Assembly (NCBI GenBank): GCA_017533005.1
Contig: JAFXIQ010000021.1
Location: forward strand, 1-39,012
Source: Clostridia bacterium
GTDB lineage: Bacteria > Bacillota > Clostridia > Christensenellales > DTU072
Reading direction: 5' to 3'
Length of the DNA: 39,012 nucleotides
Shown piece after piece: positions 33,640 through 39,012 of this stretch. The first letter of the stretch is position 1; each line of letters starts with the position of its first letter. The notes below the pieces were generated by a model that had not been told where the DNA came from, ran no database searches, and saw nothing but the letters and a program-made list of their open reading frames with translations. The position numbers and the translations under genes were made by a program.

Positions 33640-33682
33640 CACGCCCTCCTTTATTCGACATATTTTTATCGCTATCTTTTTG

Positions 33683-33700
33683 TCGATATAATTATATCGA
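33683..33700. promoter_or_regulatory. Perfect 18-bp palindrome over the rex promoter -10
   Basis: TCGATATAATTATATCGA is fully symmetric about 33691/33692 and contains the -10 TATAAT. It is a candidate autoregulatory site for Rex, although known clostridial Rex sites are TTGTTAA-type, so the assignment is inference. Confidence 0.5.
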
Positions 33701-33720
33701 TTTAATCACGCCCTTGTCAA
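33691..33720 (-). promoter_or_regulatory. Promoter of the rex-adhE operon
   Basis: On the minus strand TTGACA (33715-33720), 18 bp, TATAAT (33691-33696). Confidence 0.82.
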
Positions 33721-33749
33721 GAATATAAAACATATATTTTCAATTTTTT

Positions 33750-33788
33750 AGATAAAATAAAAAGTCGCTCCCTTGAAAGGAAGCGACT
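33750..33788 (-). terminator. Terminator of the aspS-gatCAB operon
   Basis: On the minus strand AGTCGCTTCC-TTTCAA-GGGAGCGACT (stem 33763-33788, one G-U pair) is followed by TTTTTATTTTAT. Confidence 0.88.
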
Positions 33789-33818
33789 ACTCGATAAATT
33801 ATCGTTCTATCGGCAATT

Positions 33819-35258
33819 TTAAGCCTTGTTTACTATGTCGATTAATAATTCTTTAAGGACTTGTGGGTCGCAGTTGCCTTTTAACTCGCGCATACACTTG
33901 CCGAATAGTGACATAATAGCTTTTTCTTTACCGCTCTTGTAATCGGCAACGGCTTTTGGGTCGCCGGCTACTACTGCAGAAATAATAGAAGCAATTTGGT
34001 CGGTGTCGTTAGAAACAATGTAGCCGTTCTTTTCTGCATATTCTTCGGGGTTTATGTCTTCGTCAAACATAATGGAAAGTATCTTCTTGGCGTTAGCGCG
34101 ACTTACCTTGCCGTCTTCTACGAGCTTAATAAGTTGACCTAGTTTGTTGCCGTCAAGACTCAACATATCGAAAGTCATCGACTTCTTGTTAAGCATCTTC
34201 ATAACGTCGGAAATAAGCCAATTTGCTACTTCCTTAGGCATTCCGCAGGTTGCGCTAGCACTCTCGAAGCAATCGCATAGTGCCCTACTGCGCGTTAATT
34301 GGTCGGCGTCGTATTCTGTTAAACCGAGTTTATCCACGTATCTAGCCTTTTTAACTTCTGGAAATTCAGGAAGCGTCTTTTTAACGCTATCATACCATTC
34401 ATCGTCAATCACGATAGGCATAATATTGGGGTCGGGGAAGTAACGATAATCGCCTGCCGTTTCTTTGTTTCTCATAGCATAGCTCTTACCCTTAATATCA
34501 TCCCAACGGCGGGTTTCTTGAACAAGCTCTTCACTGCCCGTTTCGAGCGCGTCAATGTGGCGAGCGACTTCGTATTCGATAGCGCGTGTTATTGCAGAAA
34601 TCGAGTTCATATTCTTGATTTCCGTTCTAACCCCTAGCTTGTCACTACCTTCAGGGCGAATGGAAAGGTTTACGTCACAACGCATAGAGCCTTGCTCCAT
34701 ACGGCAGTCCGAAACCTTGGCAAATCTCAACAATGAACGAAGTCTTTCTAGGTAAGCTACGACTTCTTCTGCGCTAGAAAGGTCAGGTTGACTAACTATT
34801 TCGCACAACGGCACGCTTGTTCTATTGAAGTCTACTAGGGAAGTGTCCGTCCAATCATCGTGAACGAGCTTGCCAGCGTCTTCTTCCATATGAATTTGTT
34901 TAATTCTAACATTTTTTGTACCCTTTGAAGTGGTGATTTCAACGGTGCCGTTAACGCAAATTGGTGCGAAAAGTTGTGTGGTTTGATATGAAGTTGGTAG
35001 GTCGGGATAATAATAGTTTTTCTTATCAAAAGTTGTAACTCTATTAATATCGCAGTTGAGCATCATGCCTGCCGTCATACCTAGCTCAACGACTTTCTTG
35101 TTGACTATAGGGAGCATACCGGGCATACCACAGCAAGCTGGGCATACCGACTCATTTTGTTCTGCGCCGAATTCAGCAGAGCAAGAACAAAAGATTTTTG
35201 ACTTGGTTGCGAGTTCTACGTGGACTTCTAGTCCGATTACGGTTTCATATTTAGTCAT
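33819..35258 (-). CDS. gatB: Asp-tRNA(Asn)/Glu-tRNA(Gln) amidotransferase subunit B
   Basis: This 479-aa subunit activates the misacylated tRNA by phosphorylation and transfers ammonia to it. The catalytic cradle domain is intact: YETVIGLEVHVEL, the Cys-rich zinc site CSCS...CPAC, KNYYYPDLPTSYQ, RIKQIHMEEDAGK, DFNRTSVPLCEIVS and ETRRWDD. The helical and YqeY-like tail follows (MSLFGKCMRELKGNCDPQVLKELL). The start is ATG 35258, one base after the gatA stop, with GGAGG 9 nt upstream. A GTG at 35267 is rejected because it would sit too close to that SD. The apparent full integrity of GatB contrasts with its degenerate GatA partner. Confidence 0.95.
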   Translation of the reverse strand: MTKYETVIGLEVHVELATKSKIFCSCSAEFGAEQNESVCPACCGMPGMLPIVNKKVVELGMTAGMMLNCDINRVTTFDKKNYYYPDLPTSYQTTQLFAPICVNGTVEITTSKGTKNVRIKQIHMEEDAGKLVHDDWTDTSLVDFNRTSVPLCEIVSQPDLSSAEEVVAYLERLRSLLRFAKVSDCRMEQGSMRCDVNLSIRPEGSDKLGVRTEIKNMNSISAITRAIEYEVARHIDALETGSEELVQETRRWDDIKGKSYAMRNKETAGDYRYFPDPNIMPIVIDDEWYDSVKKTLPEFPEVKKARYVDKLGLTEYDADQLTRSRALCDCFESASATCGMPKEVANWLISDVMKMLNKKSMTFDMLSLDGNKLGQLIKLVEDGKVSRANAKKILSIMFDEDINPEEYAEKNGYIVSNDTDQIASIISAVVAGDPKAVADYKSGKEKAIMSLFGKCMRELKGNCDPQVLKELLIDIVNKA

Positions 35259-35259
35259 T

Positions 35260-36447
35260 TTATGCACCCTCCTTTTCTATTTTTCTTAAAAGGTCGAGAA
35301 GTGCGTTTTCAGCAAAAGCTCTGCCGATTATTTGATAACCGCATTTTACTATCGTGGGGAGTCCTACTATAGTGGAAATCGCCGTAAAGCGAGATTCTTC
35401 ATACGCGAGATATGCGTTATCGGCAACGTCTTTTGCCGTGAACACTTTTTTAGATGCAACGGGGAGTGCGATTGCATCGTATTCTGCAAAAATACTATCC
35501 ATAGCTTCGCTTATTACGCGACGAACGCGAAGCGACTTGTCGTACATTTTGTCGTAATTGTTGGTGGAAAGCACTTCTGACCCATATAGGATAGCAGTTT
35601 TAAGTAGTTCACCGAAAGCTTCCGTTCTACTATTAGTATAGAGCTCGTCAATGTTTGTATAGTTGGATGAACGATAACCGAACTTAACGCCGTCATAACG
35701 AGAAACGTTGTTGGTAAGTTCTGCGCTCATTAGTATATTCCACGCGGAGCCTGCTTTACTTAAAACGCCACTATCAATATCTGCAGTAGCAACACCTACG
35801 CTTTCGAGTGCTTTTTTAGCCTCGCACGCATCTTTTTCGCTAATTGCGAACATATCTTTGAGAAAAGCTACTTTTTCTATGGCTTTTGCGCTAGCTTTTT
35901 CGCTATTCATACGGCTATCGTCGATACTTGTGCCGTCTTTGTCGTCGTGTCCTGCGATTACGTTAAGTATTTTTTCTAAGTCGCTAGCATTTCTTGCAAT
36001 TACGCATACGCTTTCGCCGGAACAAGCCGTCGGAATAATACCAAATCTTGAAACGGTGCCGTAGGTGGGCTTAAGGTAAACTAGGTCGGTTGCCATTACA
36101 GCTCTTCTTTGAGCACCGTTAACGTCAACGGCTATGGTTGCAACGATGTCGGTGTCTTTCATAACTTCACTTATTGCGCCAACAAGATTGCCACTTTCAT
36201 CGGTAACAGCACCAAAATACGAAGTTTCACCCATTAAATCAACGTTAAATTCGCCTACGTTGACTTTTCCAGCTAGATTGTAGCCAGCTTTTTTGAGCTT
36301 ATTAACAACCTCTGCCTCAAATAAGCTTACGTATCCGTCAAGCATTTTGCTACCCGCTGTGGTGGGAAGCTCGGTCGTTAAAATCATATCGTCGAATGCT
36401 ACTAGATTGGTTAATTTGCTATCGGTTTTATTTATAAAGGTCTTCAT
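35260..36447 (-). CDS. gatA: GatA-like pseudo-amidase lacking the catalytic triad
   Basis: This 395-aa protein is clearly homologous to GatA (usually about 485 aa), with SKMLDGY, KLKKAGYNLAGKVNVGEF, ETSYF, KPTYGTVSRFGIIP and SRYDGVKFGYRS. GatA is an amidase that releases ammonia from glutamine. Here the active site is gone. The Lys of GIKDNI is Asp19 (AFDDMI), the GGSSGGSAAA loop with cis-Ser is replaced by VGAISEVMKD, and the nucleophile of DTGGSIRQPA is Ala112 (DVNGAQRRA). About 60 N-terminal residues and a C-terminal loop are also missing. The frame is open and the gene keeps its place, spacing and SD (AGGAG) between gatC and gatB, so it looks maintained rather than decaying. It may be a scaffold or ammonia conduit, or an intact gatA may exist elsewhere. 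Confidence 0.88.
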   Translation of the reverse strand: MKTFINKTDSKLTNLVAFDDMILTTELPTTAGSKMLDGYVSLFEAEVVNKLKKAGYNLAGKVNVGEFNVDLMGETSYFGAVTDESGNLVGAISEVMKDTDIVATIAVDVNGAQRRAVMATDLVYLKPTYGTVSRFGIIPTACSGESVCVIARNASDLEKILNVIAGHDDKDGTSIDDSRMNSEKASAKAIEKVAFLKDMFAISEKDACEAKKALESVGVATADIDSGVLSKAGSAWNILMSAELTNNVSRYDGVKFGYRSSNYTNIDELYTNSRTEAFGELLKTAILYGSEVLSTNNYDKMYDKSLRVRRVISEAMDSIFAEYDAIALPVASKKVFTAKDVADNAYLAYEESRFTAISTIVGLPTIVKCGYQIIGRAFAENALLDLLRKIEKEGA

Positions 36448-36455
36448 AATATCTC

Positions 36456-36737
36456 CTATTCAACTAATCTAGGCACTTGCCAATATCCGTCGGTGGTTTC
36501 GGGAGCGCCCTTTTGCAAGTCATCTCTCTCGAATTTCTTAATAGCTACGTCTTCACGAATACCTGCAGTTATAGGCATAACGTGAACCATACGAGTAATA
36601 TTAGAAGTTTCAACTTCTTCTAACGACGCTAGGTCTTCTGCTCTCTTTTCAAAAAAGGCTAAAACGTTCTCGCGTTCAGCGTCTTCCAAACGAAGCTCGT
36701 TTACCTTTTCTAGTTTAATTAAATATTCCTTTTCCAT
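36456..36737 (-). CDS. gatC: Amidotransferase subunit C
   Basis: This 93-aa subunit is the normal length. It wraps around the GatA-GatB interface and stabilises the complex. The family pattern is visible: an N-terminal helix (RLEDAERENVLAFFEKRAEDL), then ETSNITRMVHVMPITAGIREDVA and the C-terminal GAPETTDGYWQVPRLVE. It ends in TAG, which overlaps the SD of gatA (TAGGAG). It lies 14 bp after aspS. Confidence 0.92.
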   Translation of the reverse strand: MEKEYLIKLEKVNELRLEDAERENVLAFFEKRAEDLASLEEVETSNITRMVHVMPITAGIREDVAIKKFERDDLQKGAPETTDGYWQVPRLVE

Positions 36738-36751
36738 AAATAAGTCCTTTA

Positions 36752-38482
36752 TTAGTCTCTTACTTTGATATGAACTTCGCGTAATTGTTGCTCGGTTACT
36801 TCGCCGGGAGCGCCCATCATAAGGTCTTGAGCATTACCATTCAAGGGGAATGCGATAACGTCACGAATGGTCTCTTCACCTGCGATAAGCATAATCATTC
36901 TATCAACGCCGGGGGCCATTCCTGCGTGGGGTGGTGCTCCGTAAGAGAAAGCCGTATATAGCGCACCGAATTTAGCGCGAACTGCGTCTTCTCCGTAACC
37001 TGCAATTTCGAAGGCTTTTTTCATTATTTCGGGGTTGTGATTTCTAACCGCGCCCGAAGAAAGTTCTACACCGTTACATACGATATCGTATTGATATGCA
37101 AAGATATCAAGTGGGTTTTTATTCAAAAGTGCGTCCATTCCGCCTTGTGGCATTGAGAATGGATTGTGCGTGAAGTCGATTTTACCGGTTTCTTCATTGA
37201 GTTCATACATCGGGAAGTCAACGATGAAACAGAATTCGAAGCTGTCTTTGTCGATAATATCAAGAGTGGTGCCTAGCCAAGTTCTGATTTCGCCTGCAAG
37301 ACGGTTTACTACTGCCTTTGCATCGCAAATGAAGAACAAGGTTTCGCCGTCTTTGATACCAACCATTTCCGTGAGCTCTGCTTTTTGTTCAGCAGATAGG
37401 AATTTAGCGATGGGGCCCTTGTATTCGCCTTCCGTGAGCGTTAGATAGCCTAACCCTTTCATGCCGATAGACATAGCGAACTTCAAGCTGTCTTCGAAGA
37501 ATTTTTTGGACCTGCCTTGGCAAGGTGCTACGATACCACGAACGGGTTTGCCTTTGAATAGCGGGAAGTCAACGCCCTTGAAGAATTCAGTTAGATCGCA
37601 AATAACAAGTGGGTTGCGAAGGTCGGGTTTGTCCGTGCCGTACTTAATCATAGCATCTGCAAACGTGATACGCGCAAACGGTGGCGCGGATACTCTCTTG
37701 TTCGAGAATTCTTTGAAGGTGTTGTAAACGACTTTTTCTGCGACTTCAAACACGTCTTCTTGCGTAGCAAAAGACATTTCGAAGTCAAGTTGATAGAATT
37801 CACCGGGTGAACGGTCTTGTCTAGCGTCTTCATCACGGAAACAAGGTGCAATTTGGAAGTAACGGTCAAAGCCCGATGCCATTAGCAATTGCTTGAATTG
37901 TTGGGGTGCTTGTGGAAGCGCATAGAATTTACCCTTGTGCTTACGGCTAGGAACTAGATAGTCGCGAGCGCCTTCGGGTGAAGATGCCGTCAAAATGGGG
38001 GTTTGAATTTCTAGGAAGCCCATGTCTTCCATTTGTCTACGCAAGTAGCTCAAAATTTTTGAACGCAATATGATGTTGTCGTGGATTTTTCTGTTTCTTA
38101 AATCTAAGAAACGATATTTGAGTCTAACTTCTTCACGAGTTGCCATAGATGCGTCGATTTCGAAGGGAAGTCCTAGTTTGCAAGGTCCGAGTACTTCTAT
38201 ACTCGTTGCGCGAACTTCAACCATACCCGTTGCAAGTTTCGGGTTAATGGTTTCTTCTGCTCTCTTGGTAACGGAGCCTTTAACCATAACGACGGTCTCT
38301 TTTGCGAGTCCCGCGAGCATTTTGTCATCAGAAATAACGATTTGCGTTACGCCGTAGTGGTCGCGTAAATCCATAAACAATACGCCACCGTGGTCACGCA
38401 CTCTCTCCATCCAACCTGTCAAAATAACTTCTTGACCGATGTGCTCAACGCTCAACTCATTACATGTGTGTGTTCTTAACAT
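36752..38482 (-). CDS. aspS: Aspartyl-tRNA synthetase, possibly non-discriminating
   Basis: This 576-aa bacterial-type AspRS has an N-terminal OB-fold anticodon domain (GWMERVRDHGGVLFMDLRD), class II motif 2 (FRDEDARQDRSPGEFYQLDFEM, near 217), an inserted GAD domain, and motif 3 (GMAPGVDRMIMLIAG, near 526). His31 matches the residue linked to tRNA(Asn) recognition in non-discriminating Pseudomonas AspRS. The second such position (Gly82 there) is Glu77 here, so the evidence is mixed. Location in front of gatCAB supports charging tRNA(Asn) with Asp for transamidation. The start is ATG 38482 with GGAGG 5 nt upstream; TTG 38494 overlaps that SD and is rejected. It is controlled by a T-box leader. 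Confidence 0.96.
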   Translation of the reverse strand: MLRTHTCNELSVEHIGQEVILTGWMERVRDHGGVLFMDLRDHYGVTQIVISDDKMLAGLAKETVVMVKGSVTKRAEETINPKLATGMVEVRATSIEVLGPCKLGLPFEIDASMATREEVRLKYRFLDLRNRKIHDNIILRSKILSYLRRQMEDMGFLEIQTPILTASSPEGARDYLVPSRKHKGKFYALPQAPQQFKQLLMASGFDRYFQIAPCFRDEDARQDRSPGEFYQLDFEMSFATQEDVFEVAEKVVYNTFKEFSNKRVSAPPFARITFADAMIKYGTDKPDLRNPLVICDLTEFFKGVDFPLFKGKPVRGIVAPCQGRSKKFFEDSLKFAMSIGMKGLGYLTLTEGEYKGPIAKFLSAEQKAELTEMVGIKDGETLFFICDAKAVVNRLAGEIRTWLGTTLDIIDKDSFEFCFIVDFPMYELNEETGKIDFTHNPFSMPQGGMDALLNKNPLDIFAYQYDIVCNGVELSSGAVRNHNPEIMKKAFEIAGYGEDAVRAKFGALYTAFSYGAPPHAGMAPGVDRMIMLIAGEETIRDVIAFPLNGNAQDLMMGAPGEVTEQQLREVHIKVRD

Positions 38483-38547
38483 ATTACCCTCCAAATTGTT
38501 TGGCTTATTATATTATTTTGATTATTCGGTATTATAAACGCTGAAAT

Positions 38548-38587
38548 AAAAAAATGCCTTCTATCCCAACACCTTGGGACGAAGACA
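38548..38587 (-). terminator. T-box regulated terminator
   Basis: On the minus strand GTCCCAA-GGTG-TTGGGAT, extended by TGTCTTC/AGAAGGCA, is followed by a run of seven T. It competes with the T-box antiterminator. Confidence 0.9.
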
Positions 38588-38790
38588 CTCCGCGATACCA
38601 CCCAAATTGATTACCTAACGATAATCCACTTCATTCAATCTTTACGCGATTAACGCACGGTTCTAATTGCAAAAGCTTTCTTCCGTGGGCTCCTGAGTGT
38701 TCTTCGCACAAGCACCTATGCTATATTCACAGCGCCGATAGCTCTCTCTTAAAGGCTCTCTTGTGTTACTCTCTCAATCATTGCCGATAG
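38548..38790 (-). promoter_or_regulatory. T-box riboswitch leader of aspS-gatCAB with GAAC specifier
   Basis: On the minus strand the antiterminator T-box GGGTGGTATCGCGG (within 38590-38605) is followed by a terminator hairpin. In Stem I, UGAG pairs with CUCA at the base and CACAAG with CUUGUG above it. The internal loop between them has AGAGUAA on one side and CGAAGAACA on the other. The specifier region GAAC (38699-38702) holds both GAA (Glu) and AAC (Asn) codons followed by A. Uncharged tRNA should stabilise the antiterminator and allow expression of the transamidation operon. Confidence 0.93.
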
Positions 38791-38794
38791 GCTA

Positions 38795-38824
38795 ATGTTA
38801 GCACACGTGCGCGCGTGTTGTCAA
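38795..38824 (-). promoter_or_regulatory. Promoter of the T-box/aspS-gatCAB transcript
   Basis: On the minus strand TTGACA (38819-38824), 18 bp, TAACAT (38795-38800) preceded by an extended -10 TGC. The repeat TTGCCGATA flanks it at 38781-38789 and 38841-38849. Confidence 0.75.
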
Positions 38825-39012
38825 CAATATTAAAAAAATTTTGCCGATAATCACTATAATTTATACAAATAGACACCCCTATCTCAACGCCCAACACCAG
38901 CCGTTATGTAATAACGGTGGAGAAACAAGCAATACGCGAAAACGCCACGCTTTGAGCTAGGAGTTTACTTGAGCGTAAATGACTAACGTTACACCTTATC
39001 TCAACGACCTAC
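38825..39012. other. Unassigned non-coding stretch with imperfect direct repeat and hairpin
   Basis: No frame on either strand stays open through this stretch, and no tRNA, rRNA or tmRNA signature was found. It holds an imperfect direct repeat centred on TATCTCAACG (38880-38889 and 38997-39006, with matching CACC before and CC after) and a hairpin CCGTTAT-GTA-ATAACGG (38901-38917) extended by CCA/TGG. It could be part of an RNA gene or repeat array continuing beyond the window. Confidence 0.4.

Noticed and set aside
35260..36447. gatA as a simple frameshifted or truncated pseudogene
   Set aside because: The frame is uninterrupted from its SD to its stop, spacing to gatC and gatB is tight, and conserved structural motifs remain. 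The loss is specific to the catalytic positions and the N-terminus.
38825..39012. tmRNA, RNase P RNA or tRNA gene at the window end
   Set aside because: No CCA-ended acceptor or GGTTCGAATCC-type T loop, no tag reading frame ending in Ala-Ala, and no RNase P conserved blocks were found.
1..39012. CRISPR array, prophage, insertion sequence or defence system
   Set aside because: No regularly spaced identical repeats, transposase, integrase, phage structural genes or recognised defence domains were seen in either strand.

Overview
The window reads as a chromosomal segment of an anaerobic, fermentative Bacillota, most likely a Clostridia (possibly Christensenellales-like) gut lineage. That placement is inference. 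It rests on an oxygen-sensitive class III ribonucleotide reductase with its radical-SAM activase, a Rex-adhE fermentation operon, a T-box leader on an aspS-gatCAB operon, biotin scavenging by BioY and BirA without biosynthesis genes, and strong TTGACA/TATAAT promoters. Almost every gene ends in TAA; the only TAG stops are gatC and the amber codon described below.

Layout. 1-346: the 3' end of a PaaI-type hotdog thioesterase on the + strand, then strong terminators. 426-19738 (- strand): a two-gene operon of giant exported repeat proteins. The first encodes 3068 residues (N-terminal membrane segment, Ig-like repeats, GLUG-type C-terminal region, no anchor). The second starts 32 bp later and is an MBG/YDG-type repeat protein that one in-frame TAG (3051-3053) splits into a 2482-residue N-terminal part and an in-frame C-terminal part carrying the only membrane anchor. 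19739-20003: a divergent intergenic region full of perfect inverted repeats.

20004-25019: nrdG (+), a DUF5067-like lipoprotein (-) divergent from a 66-aa XRE regulator (+) across two tandem 18-bp palindromes, a thioredoxin-reductase-like flavoprotein and nrdD. NrdD carries a C-terminal CPNC redoxin domain, and its gene is followed 2 nt later by the reductase gene, which suggests a reductant chain feeding deoxynucleotide synthesis. NrdR-like boxes sit upstream of its promoter.

25205-27409 (-): an LRR lipoprotein, birA and bioY in overlapping order. 27532-27954 (+): a small four-TM membrane protein. 28012-29454 (-): an MFS transporter. 29566-33639 (-): rex, adhE and an APH-fold kinase in one operon, with a perfect palindrome over the rex -10.

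33819-38824 (-): aspS-gatC-gatA-gatB behind a T-box whose specifier loop contains the overlapping Glu/Asn codons GAAC. The GatA is a pseudo-amidase: it is about 90 residues short, and the Lys, cis-Ser and nucleophilic Ser positions are all substituted. 38825-39012: non-coding sequence with an imperfect direct repeat and a hairpin, not identified.

The best leads are the amber codon separating a secreted repeat protein from its anchor, the catalytically empty GatA in an otherwise intact transamidation operon, and two + strand genes that look leaderless (TATAAT-6 nt-ATG).
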